From HGM13006 sp900757695 (GTDB taxonomy: Bacteria > Bacillota > Clostridia > Oscillospirales > Oscillospiraceae): 64,000 bases of DNA. Below, piece by piece: positions 14,592-22,193 of this stretch. The position numbers and the translations under genes are program-made. The first letter of the stretch is position 1; every line of letters starts with the position of its first letter. The notes beneath the pieces were generated by a model. The model ran no database searches. It had not been told where the DNA came from and was given only the letters and a program-made list of their open reading frames with translations. The DNA lies in NCBI GenBank assembly GCA_959607825.1, contig CAUHNW010000013.1:1-64000 (forward strand). The letters run 5' to 3'.

Positions 14592-17141
14592 ATGAAAAAA
14601 TGGCTGACCATACCACTGGCACTGAGCTTGGTGCTGAGCCTTGGGGCCTGCGGAGAAGCCACCGGCTCCGTCCCTGCTGCGGAATCTGCCCCGGCTTCTG
14701 AGGCGGTAACCGGCGCACCTGCCCCGGAGCCTGCCGCACCTGCCCCGGAGACCTCTGTCCCGGAGACGGCCCCCATGGAATCGCTGGATGAGACCCATGC
14801 GGATGTTCCGGCGCAGGAGCCGACGACCGGCCCCACCATCGAAAGCGTCACCTACGGGGCAAACTATGTAGAAACCACCGCTACCGATGACGATACCGTC
14901 AACAGCCCCTCGGCGTCCTCCAACGTCTCCGCTGTGACCTTGTCGGACGGCACCGAGATCACGGCGGAAAACGGCGGCGTTTTGACGTTGGTCATCAACG
15001 GGGAACAGTATGACATCCCCGACTACTACCACAACCATCTGACCCTTCCGGAAGGCGCATTCTCCTTTGAGACCACGGCTGGCACCGATGTCTACAGTGA
15101 GATGGGCAAGTTTATGAACATGGCCGGTCAGACGGCCCAGTACACCTACCGCTCCGCCCTGAAGGTAAACGCCGAGGGCATTGCGGCGGAGGAGACCATT
15201 CCGGCGCTGCTGGGCAATGTAGGGCGCTATGACGCTTCCGGCCTCCGGGGCGGCAGCCTCACCTCCAACGGCCCCTTCTTTAACGGCATTATCGTGGATT
15301 CCGCACCCTACGACATTGGCCATGTGACCATCACCGGAAAGGGCGACGGCGCAAACGACTTTCAGGGTCAGGGCGCCATGGTGCTGGCCGCCGGAACCTC
15401 GGATGTGACCCTGCACAATGCGGCGGTGCTGACCTCCGGCGTCATCCGCACGGCGGCGGCGGCACGGGATTCCGGCATTCTGCGGATCCGGAACTCCGTG
15501 ATCTATACGGAGGAGACGCAGGATACCCAGGCCCAGTATGACGCACTGGTGGTGCCCATGATGAAGCGCACCCCCTTTGCGCTGGGACTGGAGGGCACCG
15601 TCCGTGCCACCAATGTGCTGGGGGCAGGACAGGGCATCTACTCCAACTCCATGATCGTATCCTCCGGCTGGGGCGTTTTGTCCACGGACTCCGGCAACGG
15701 CCATGACCAGACCGGCACCTATGCGCTGGATGTCAGCAATACCGTGGCGGGCACCGGCACCGTAGAGGTCATGCAGCCCGGAGTGGACTACTATGCCACC
15801 CGCACCGTGGACGATGTGACCTACGGCTATCTGCCCGGCGGCTCGGGCTATGTGGCCTATGCGGATTCCGGGGTATGGGATCGGTTTGACAATGTAGACT
15901 TCTACGGCGGCAACGAGGTGCAGATTATGGCATCCTCCAATTCCTCCGCCTTCTACACCAACTCCATCCTGACCTCCGGCCATATCGGCATTATGACCCA
16001 GCAGAACGCAGGGGGCACCATCTCCGTGCAGGATTCCACCATGAACGTGGCGGAGACCGGCGTGCAGATCAAATCCGGTGCGGCCAACAACGGCTACACC
16101 AATGTGGTGCTGGACAACACGCAGGTGAACTTCACCGCCGACTCCAAGTGGGGCGGCACGCTGGTGGAGCTGGTGGAGTCCGATGACGCAGGCAACCCCG
16201 GCAATACCTCCTATACCGTAAACGACACCGGCGATGAGGCCACCACGGCCACCGCCACCGCACAGGTGGAGGACTCCAACGCCGTACTCCGCAACGGGGA
16301 ATACGAAGGGAATATCTGGAATAATATCTATAACAAGTATCAGGCCCTGAACGTCTATCTGACGGATGGGGCCACCCTCACCGGCACCATTTCCTCTGCC
16401 TATGGCTACCATATGAACGATGACGGCAGCCGTATGGAGAACGGCACGGAGCTGTTTGGAGATACCACCGGCAACTATCTGACCTCCGGTGCCGGTGACT
16501 ATCATAAGATCGGCGCCCAGTACAATGTGGCAAATCAGCAGATCAACAACCCTGTGAATGTCAGCATCACCGGCGGCTCCACGTGGAATGTCCGGCTGGC
16601 CGACGGCACCTGCGGCGAGGCGGATGCCTGCTATATCGGCGATCTCACCGTGGATGCGGATTCCTCCATCACCGCCGAAAGCCCTGTGACCATCCATGTG
16701 TACGGTCAGCAGGACATCAAGGGAAATGTGGACGGGAAGATCACCATCGTGCAGGAGGAGTACACCGCTCCGGACTGCACCACCAACACCCTGACCGCTG
16801 TGGATATGGCAGACCCCCGGCACACGGCTACCTTTGTCTTTGTGGACGAAAACGGCGAGCCTGCCGTGGGCGCAGCCTCCTTCGGGGCCTATAAGGCATT
16901 TGCCACCAGCTATTTTACCCTGAGCTTCAACGGCTATGAGATGGTGTCCATGGATGTCACCGAGGGTACGGCGACCATCAGCCCCATCACCGAGGACAAT
17001 CCGGACGGCTACTATGGGGAGTACGACTATAACATCGCCATGGAGACGGACTGCACCGTGACCGTTGTGGTAAAGGCGGCGGCCATGGGCGGCCCCGGCG
17101 GTCCCGGCGGCCCCGGCGGCCCCGGCGGCCCTCCCATGTAA
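14592..17141 (+). CDS. Beta-helix lipoprotein with GPGG tail
   Basis: The product is about 849 residues. It starts with a lipoprotein signal (MKKWLTIPLALSLVLSLGAC, lipobox LGAC), then an Ala/Pro/Glu-rich linker and a long right-handed beta-helix (GHVTITGKGDGANDFQGQGA, TSDVTLHNAAVLTSG, STDSGNGHDQTGTYALDVS and many further coils). A small Ig-like C-terminal domain (TATFVFVDENGEPAVGAASF) and a terminal GGPGGPGG tail follow. AAAGGAG precedes the ATG at 14592, so earlier in-frame starts are rejected. It is related to the cytosolic protein at 8489. It may bind or process extracellular glycans, or act as an adhesin. No catalytic residues are assignable. Confidence 0.8.
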   Translation: MKKWLTIPLALSLVLSLGACGEATGSVPAAESAPASEAVTGAPAPEPAAPAPETSVPETAPMESLDETHADVPAQEPTTGPTIESVTYGANYVETTATDDDTVNSPSASSNVSAVTLSDGTEITAENGGVLTLVINGEQYDIPDYYHNHLTLPEGAFSFETTAGTDVYSEMGKFMNMAGQTAQYTYRSALKVNAEGIAAEETIPALLGNVGRYDASGLRGGSLTSNGPFFNGIIVDSAPYDIGHVTITGKGDGANDFQGQGAMVLAAGTSDVTLHNAAVLTSGVIRTAAAARDSGILRIRNSVIYTEETQDTQAQYDALVVPMMKRTPFALGLEGTVRATNVLGAGQGIYSNSMIVSSGWGVLSTDSGNGHDQTGTYALDVSNTVAGTGTVEVMQPGVDYYATRTVDDVTYGYLPGGSGYVAYADSGVWDRFDNVDFYGGNEVQIMASSNSSAFYTNSILTSGHIGIMTQQNAGGTISVQDSTMNVAETGVQIKSGAANNGYTNVVLDNTQVNFTADSKWGGTLVELVESDDAGNPGNTSYTVNDTGDEATTATATAQVEDSNAVLRNGEYEGNIWNNIYNKYQALNVYLTDGATLTGTISSAYGYHMNDDGSRMENGTELFGDTTGNYLTSGAGDYHKIGAQYNVANQQINNPVNVSITGGSTWNVRLADGTCGEADACYIGDLTVDADSSITAESPVTIHVYGQQDIKGNVDGKITIVQEEYTAPDCTTNTLTAVDMADPRHTATFVFVDENGEPAVGAASFGAYKAFATSYFTLSFNGYEMVSMDVTEGTATISPITEDNPDGYYGEYDYNIAMETDCTVTVVVKAAAMGGPGGPGGPGGPGGPPM
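17090..17137 (+). repeat. GPGG-encoding tandem repeat at lipoprotein 3' end
   Basis: Five in-frame GGCCCCGGCGG-type units encode the extreme C-terminus of the 14592 gene. Confidence 0.85.
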
Positions 17142-17158
17142 GGGAAACAGAGCATTCA

Positions 17159-17190
17159 AAAAGGACGCAGCTTCGGCTGCGTCCTTTTGT
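17159..17190. terminator. Bidirectional terminator
   Basis: A 13-bp stem AAAAGGACGCAGC/GCTGCGTCCTTTT with a TTCG tetraloop lies between convergent genes. Confidence 0.9.
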
Positions 17191-17197
17191 GTGCAAT

Positions 17198-18184
17198 TCA
17201 GAATTTCAGTACGAGACTGCCGGTGAAGGCACCGCTGTCCAGTGTCTTATGGGCCTCCTGAATCTCCGCCTGAGAATAGGCCCTGAAAATATGGGGCTTG
17301 ATCTTCCCCTGATGGAGCATGGTGAAGACCTCACTGCGCAGGGCCTTCAGGGCTTCGGGCTTGTCATCGTTATAGTGGAAGGAGAACACCCGAAGGGACT
17401 GGCACTTTGCCATCCCGGCGATCAGCGCCTCCAGAATGCCGGTGTTTTCTGCGCCGCCCAGATAGTTGTACACCAGCAGCGTCCCCAGCGGAGCGAGATA
17501 GGCAAGCTGGCTGGACATATCCGGCCCTGCGGTCTGATCCAGAATGATGTCGGCGCCGTGGCCGTGGGTGGCCTCCAGCACGGCCTCCTTCTGGTCGGTC
17601 TGCCGGTAGCAGAACACATGGTCTGCGCCCAGACTGCGGAGATAGGCGCATTTTTCTTCGGTGCTGGCGCTGGCGATGATCCGGTAACCTGCCAAAGGCG
17701 CCATCTGCACCACGGCGGAGCCAAGGGCACCGGCGGCACCCTTCATATAAATGGTTCTGCCGCTGCCGGGGCCAAGCACCTGCGTAAACAGGCTCCAAGC
17801 GATCACATAGTTGGTCATGACGGCGCCGAAGACCGGGTCGGTGCCCGGCAGCATCCGGGTGACATTGCCCTCCGGGGCGATTTTATACTGGCTGTAGCAG
17901 CCGCAGACCACGGGATGATCCACAAATACCAGATCCCCCGTCTGAACCGAGGAAACGCCCGGCCCCACCGCCTCCACGGTGCCTGTGCCGTAGAGACCGG
18001 GATAGAAGGGGAGGATGCCCTTTGTCCAAGGATATGCGCCGGTGCGCATGAGATAGTCCGGCTTGGAGATCCCGGCGGCCTCCATTTTCAGCAGTACCGC
18101 TCCGGGGCCGGGAGCGGGAATGGGGGCCTCCTCCAGCCGGAGCACCTCCGGGCCGCCATAGGTGTCAAATACAATTCGTTTCAT
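17198..18184 (-). CDS. MDR-family quinone oxidoreductase-like protein
   Basis: A 328-residue medium-chain dehydrogenase/reductase. The N-terminal GroES-like domain (FDTYGGPEVLRLEEAPIP) lacks the zinc-binding Cys and His of alcohol dehydrogenases. The Rossmann domain has the nucleotide motif KGAAGALGSAVVQMA, and HGADIILDQTAG follows. This pattern fits NADPH:quinone reductase/enoyl-reductase-like enzymes. It is divergent from a TetR-type regulator at 18324, which probably controls it. The substrate is unknown. Confidence 0.8.
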   Translation of the reverse strand: MKRIVFDTYGGPEVLRLEEAPIPAPGPGAVLLKMEAAGISKPDYLMRTGAYPWTKGILPFYPGLYGTGTVEAVGPGVSSVQTGDLVFVDHPVVCGCYSQYKIAPEGNVTRMLPGTDPVFGAVMTNYVIAWSLFTQVLGPGSGRTIYMKGAAGALGSAVVQMAPLAGYRIIASASTEEKCAYLRSLGADHVFCYRQTDQKEAVLEATHGHGADIILDQTAGPDMSSQLAYLAPLGTLLVYNYLGGAENTGILEALIAGMAKCQSLRVFSFHYNDDKPEALKALRSEVFTMLHQGKIKPHIFRAYSQAEIQEAHKTLDSGAFTGSLVLKF

Positions 18185-18323
18185 GGGGCATTGCCCTCCT
18201 TATTCGATCATTTACAGGGCTATCATACCGCATTTTCCCGGTCATGTCTATGAAAAAGGGGGGATTTTTCGTTGCCATCCGGCGGGGAATTTGCTACAAT
18301 GGCGGGGAAGGGAGGCCGGAATC

Positions 18324-18878
18324 ATGTCCGACATTACCAAGCGTGCCCTGGAGGCGTCGCTGAAAAATCTCCTGCGGGAAAAGCCCCTGGAGAAGATCAC
18401 CATCAACGACATTACCGAGGACTGCGGCATCAGCCGCATGACCTTTTACTATCACTTCAAGGATATCTATGACCTCATCGAATGGTCCTGTGATGAGGAT
18501 GCCCACCGGCTGCTGAAGGGCCGGGAGAGCTATGACACATGGCAGCAGGGCTATCTCCGGATCTTTCAGGCGGTGCGGGAAAATCAGACCTTTTTTCTGA
18601 ATATCTACCACTCCCTGAGCCGGGAGCTGGTGGAGAACTACCTCTATAAGCTCACCCATGAGCTGCTGATGGGGGTGGTGGAGGAGCAGTCTCAGGGGCT
18701 CCATGTGGCGGAGGAGGACAAGAGCTTTATTGCCGATGTCTACAAATATATGCTGGTGGGGCTGATGCTGGAATGGATCCGGGGCGGCATGAAGGCGGAG
18801 CCGGAAGCACTGGTCGGCCGGCTGGAAACGGTGATCCACGGCTCCGTTCGATCCGCTCTGGAACGGGTGGCTGTGTAG
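18324..18878 (+). CDS. TetR-family regulator (DhaS-like)
   Basis: A 184-residue regulator with an N-terminal TetR helix-turn-helix (ITINDITEDCGISRMTFYYHFKD) and an all-helical C-terminal domain of the kind seen in DhaS-like regulators (LSRELVENYLYKLTHELLMGVVEE). GGGAGG lies before the ATG at 18324, which rules out the longer frame from 18162. It is divergent from the MDR oxidoreductase gene, its likely target. The ligand is unknown. Confidence 0.8.
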   Translation: MSDITKRALEASLKNLLREKPLEKITINDITEDCGISRMTFYYHFKDIYDLIEWSCDEDAHRLLKGRESYDTWQQGYLRIFQAVRENQTFFLNIYHSLSRELVENYLYKLTHELLMGVVEEQSQGLHVAEEDKSFIADVYKYMLVGLMLEWIRGGMKAEPEALVGRLETVIHGSVRSALERVAV

Positions 18879-18903
18879 TAAAATAAGATGCAGACGGAAA
18901 GAC

Positions 18904-18938
18904 GCCGCATGAGAATTTTGCTTCTCATGCGGCGCTTC
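18904..18938. terminator. Bidirectional terminator
   Basis: A 12-bp stem GCCGCATGAGAA/TTCTCATGCGGC separates the convergent tetR-like and lysR-like genes. Confidence 0.8.
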
Positions 18939-18939
18939 T

Positions 18940-19824
18940 TTAATATGTTTCACCGTGGAGGATCTTCAATACCTTCTGCACCATGGGGCGGTAGTCATCC
19001 TTCAGCCGGGCGGCCACCACATACATATCTGCCCCGGGAATGGGAACCGTGCGCACGGCGCTGTCGTGGCTCAGCCGGGTGTTCTGATCCAGCAGGCCCA
19101 CGCCCACCCCCATTTCCACACAGAGGATCAGGGATTCGAGGCTCCGGGGCTTCCGGACGATGTGGGGGGTAAAGCCGGACTGCTGACATTGGTGGATCAG
19201 CCGCTCATAGCCCGCCGGGGACTCCTCCGGGGAGATCACCACAAAGTTTTCGTCCTTCAGCTGGGTCATTTCCAGCGTGGGGGAATCGGCCAGCGGGTGA
19301 TTTTTGGGAATGGCAATGGCAGGGGGCTGGGGGGAGACCGTAACGGTTTCAAACTCGGATTCCTGCTCCACATCAAAGTCCAGCGTCACGATCAGGTCAA
19401 AGTGGCCGTTTCGGAGGCCGCTGCGCAGGTTGGAAAAGGAGTTCCGCTCCAGTTCCACCTCCAGATTGGGATAGAGGGCCTGCGCCAGATTCAGCCGGGT
19501 CAGCAGCAGGGCGCTGACCTCCTGCCCCTCCAGAATGCCGATGCATAGCCGGGATTCCTCCCGGCGGGAGAGCTGACGGGCCTCGTCGAAGAGATGCTCC
19601 AGCTCATCGGGCATATCCTTCATATAGTCGTAGAGCAGCTGCCCCGCCGGGGTCAGCGTCACCGACCGGCGGCTCCGTACAAACAGCGGGAAATCCAGCT
19701 CCTGCTCCATCTGGGCAATCTGCTTTGACACATTGGGCTGGGCCGTATAGAGCCTGCGGGCCGCTTCAGAGAAGTTCCCGCACCGGGCAACCTCCACAAA
19801 ATATCGTATCTTGGTCAGATTCAT
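18940..19824 (-). CDS. LysR-family transcriptional regulator
   Basis: A 294-residue LysR regulator. The N-terminal winged helix is MNLTKIRYFVEVARCGNFSE followed by AARRLYTAQPNVSKQIAQME, and a periplasmic-binding-like effector domain follows (about 90-294). The frame extends upstream to 19914, but the ATG at 19824 starts the conserved domain. It is divergent from the flavodoxin/alcohol dehydrogenase/OYE/MFS operon at 20105-25527, whose regulator it probably is. The inducer is not known. A TTGATATATCAA palindrome lies in the shared intergenic region. Confidence 0.85.
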   Translation of the reverse strand: MNLTKIRYFVEVARCGNFSEAARRLYTAQPNVSKQIAQMEQELDFPLFVRSRRSVTLTPAGQLLYDYMKDMPDELEHLFDEARQLSRREESRLCIGILEGQEVSALLLTRLNLAQALYPNLEVELERNSFSNLRSGLRNGHFDLIVTLDFDVEQESEFETVTVSPQPPAIAIPKNHPLADSPTLEMTQLKDENFVVISPEESPAGYERLIHQCQQSGFTPHIVRKPRSLESLILCVEMGVGVGLLDQNTRLSHDSAVRTVPIPGADMYVVAARLKDDYRPMVQKVLKILHGETY

Positions 19825-19936
19825 GGCGCATTTCCCCCTGAAATGAAACATCTTTTTTTCGACATTATAACATAGTGTTAAAAATGCCGCAATCATTTTT
19901 ATGCAAAAGTACAAAAAACTTTGGGATGTATTCCGT

Positions 19937-19995
19937 TTGATATATCAATATAGCTAAATTGGATATTTTACAGAATCCGTTCGGACTGTTATACT
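19937..19995 (+). promoter_or_regulatory. Promoter and palindromic operator of the 20105 operon
   Basis: A 12-bp palindrome TTGATATATCAA (19937-19948) lies upstream of a promoter TTTACA (19967-19972), 17 bp, TATACT (19990-19995). The position suits LysR activation. The leader of about 100 nt to 20105 holds no recognisable riboswitch. Confidence 0.6.
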
Positions 19996-20104
19996 GAGTT
20001 TGTCAAAAAAATAACAGGGAAGCCCGTGCCATCCCTTCGGAACGGACCTGCCGGAGCGGGGGCTTTCCAACAGATTTTTCACAGGACTTTAAGGAGGATT
20101 TTTT

Positions 20105-21073
20105 ATGAAGGTACTTGGTATTTCCGCAGGAACCAACGGCGGCAGCAATGACGCCATGTGCAAAGAGGCCCTGATGGGCGCAAAGGAGCTTGGAGCCGAC
20201 ATCGAGTTCATCAATCTCCACAAACTGAATATCCGCCACTGCACCGGATGTAAGGCCTGCGTTATGAGCCTGTTCTCCGGCCGGGGCAATGCCTGCGTGC
20301 TGAAGGACGACTTCCAGTGGCTGGTGGATAAGATGTATGAGGCCGACGGCATTGTATGGGCGGTGCCCATCTTTGAAAAGGGTGCGCCGGGGATCTTCCA
20401 CACGGTGATGGATCGCTTTGGCCCCCGTCTGGATCGGGGCAACGTGATGATCGCCCAGAAGATCGCCGAGCAGGGGGGCAAGCCCGTTGATCCCAAGTAC
20501 CTCAGAGAGATCGCAGTTTCCTATATGGGCATCGGCGGCTCCGATTGGGCTACCCGGATCCAGTGCGACTTTGCCAATCAGGCCCTGACCCCCAAGTGGA
20601 CGCTGATCGACAACGACTGCTTCAAGTGGTCTCTGGATATCGTTATGAACGACGAGGCCATTGCCCGTGCCCATACCATCGGCCAGAATCTGGCCAGAGC
20701 CGCAAAGAAGATTGCCGACGGCACCTTCCAGGCCCCTCAGGGCATCATCGGCGAGGACTACTGCGGCCCCAAGGGCGTATGTCCCCACTGCCGGGGCAAC
20801 AACTTCTACCTGCAGGAGGACGGCACTGCAATCTGCTGCGCCTGCGGCACCGAGGGCGTCATGAAGAACGTGGACGGCAAATACGTCTTTGAATTTGATG
20901 CAGAGAAGTGGATCCCCCATGCCCACGATTCCATCTCCGGCAAGTTCATCCACGGCAATGACATTCAGCAGAACGAGGGCAAGGCCCGGGCCGCCATGCA
21001 GACCCCCGAGGCCAAGGCCAGAAAGAAGAAGTACGCAGAGTTCATCCAGTCCTCCAAGCCGGAGACGGTTTGA
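20105..21073 (+). CDS. Flavodoxin-fold NAD(P)H-dependent FMN reductase with zinc ribbon
   Basis: A 322-residue protein. Residues 1-200 form a flavodoxin-like FMN reductase domain (MKVLGISAGTNGGSND phosphate loop; HCTGCKAC; DGIVWAVPIFEKGAPG). Residues about 225-250 add a zinc-ribbon with two Cys pairs (CPHC and CCAC), and a Lys/Ala-rich helix ends the protein. Related iron-sulfur flavoproteins reduce quinones or act as electron carriers, and the Cys pairs here may bind Zn or Fe-S. It is the first gene of an operon with a dehydrogenase, an OYE-type reductase and a transporter. AAGGAGG precedes the ATG. Confidence 0.8.
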   Translation: MKVLGISAGTNGGSNDAMCKEALMGAKELGADIEFINLHKLNIRHCTGCKACVMSLFSGRGNACVLKDDFQWLVDKMYEADGIVWAVPIFEKGAPGIFHTVMDRFGPRLDRGNVMIAQKIAEQGGKPVDPKYLREIAVSYMGIGGSDWATRIQCDFANQALTPKWTLIDNDCFKWSLDIVMNDEAIARAHTIGQNLARAAKKIADGTFQAPQGIIGEDYCGPKGVCPHCRGNNFYLQEDGTAICCACGTEGVMKNVDGKYVFEFDAEKWIPHAHDSISGKFIHGNDIQQNEGKARAAMQTPEAKARKKKYAEFIQSSKPETV

Positions 21074-21117
21074 GCCGCACAAATCAGTCAAATGATCTGA
21101 AAGGAGTTACATATATT

Positions 21118-22179
21118 ATGAAAGCAATTGCGCTGTATGGAAAAAAAGACGCCAGAATCATTGAAAAGCCTGTTCCTCAGGCAGAGGAAAACCAGCTGGT
21201 GGTAAAGATCGACTACGTTGGCATCTGCGGCACCGATGTGGAGTTCTTCCAGTCCGGGGCCGTGCCTCCCTTCGTTCATCTGCCCATGGTGCTGGGCCAC
21301 GAGAACGTGGGCACCATTGTAGAGGTGGGCAAGGGCGTCACCGATTTTAAGGTGGGCGACAGGATCCTCTGCGGCCCTCCCTCTCACTGTGCCGAGGACT
21401 GCCCCTCCTGCCGTCAGGGCAAGACCAACATCTGCATCAACGGCTTCCCCCGCACCGCCGGTATCGGCGGCCCCGACGGCGGCTATGCGGAGTATATGCT
21501 GGTTCGTGATGTAAAGCACACCATGCTGGTGAAGGTGCCCGAGGGCGTAGATCCCAAGGATGCGGTGCTGTTTGATGTGATCTGTGTCTCCCTCCACGGG
21601 GTGCGCAATTCCGCCTTTAAGTTCGGCGACAACGTTGTGGTCTCCGGCACCGGCCCCATCGGTCTGGCTGCCATTCAGTGCCTGAAGGCCGCTGGCGCCA
21701 ACAAGATCATTGCGCTGGGCACCAACTCCGCCAAGGAGCCCATCATCAAGGCCTACGGCGCTGATTATTTCATCAACTCCAAGGAGTGCACGGATCTGGC
21801 CGGCGAGGTGCAGAAGATCCTCGGCTCCCCGGTGGGCGCAGATGTGGTCTACGAGTGCGCAGGCAACATGGTCTCCCTGTCCAACTGTGTCTACCAGTGC
21901 GTAAAGCCCGGCGGACAGGTGGCCATCATCGGCACCATTCAGGAGCCCATGAGCAATCTGGTGCCCGGTCAGTTCTCCATCCATGAGCCCAACTTCCAGT
22001 TCTCCTTTACCTACACAGAGGAAGACGTCAAGATCTATCTCGACATGGTGGCTTCCGGCAAGATGCAGTTCCCGGGTATGGTGACGGATGTGGTCTCTCT
22101 GGATCACGCCATCGACATGGGACTTGACCGTCAGGATCGCAGAGGCATGCTGAAGATCCTCATCGACCCCAGCCTGTAA
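21118..22179 (+). CDS. Zinc-dependent alcohol dehydrogenase
   Basis: A 353-residue medium-chain dehydrogenase of the sorbitol/threonine dehydrogenase type. It shows the catalytic zinc motif GICGTD and GHE, four structural-zinc cysteines (CAEDCPSCRQGKTNIC), and the Rossmann motif SGTGPIGLAAIQ. GAAAGGAG precedes the ATG at 21118 by ten bases, so I do not use the upstream in-frame start. It lies between flavin-dependent partners, which suggests oxidation or reduction of an alcohol/ketone in the same pathway. The substrate is unknown. Confidence 0.85.
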   Translation: MKAIALYGKKDARIIEKPVPQAEENQLVVKIDYVGICGTDVEFFQSGAVPPFVHLPMVLGHENVGTIVEVGKGVTDFKVGDRILCGPPSHCAEDCPSCRQGKTNICINGFPRTAGIGGPDGGYAEYMLVRDVKHTMLVKVPEGVDPKDAVLFDVICVSLHGVRNSAFKFGDNVVVSGTGPIGLAAIQCLKAAGANKIIALGTNSAKEPIIKAYGADYFINSKECTDLAGEVQKILGSPVGADVVYECAGNMVSLSNCVYQCVKPGGQVAIIGTIQEPMSNLVPGQFSIHEPNFQFSFTYTEEDVKIYLDMVASGKMQFPGMVTDVVSLDHAIDMGLDRQDRRGMLKILIDPSL

Positions 22180-22193
22180 GGAGGAACACTGCT

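Noticed and set aside
5576..17141. CRISPR array or collagen-type adhesin as explanation for the GGCCCCGGC repeats
   Set aside because: The repeats are in-frame 9-bp coding units without spacers, and the proteins are not fibrous adhesins. No cas genes are present despite the Csx3-like similarity.
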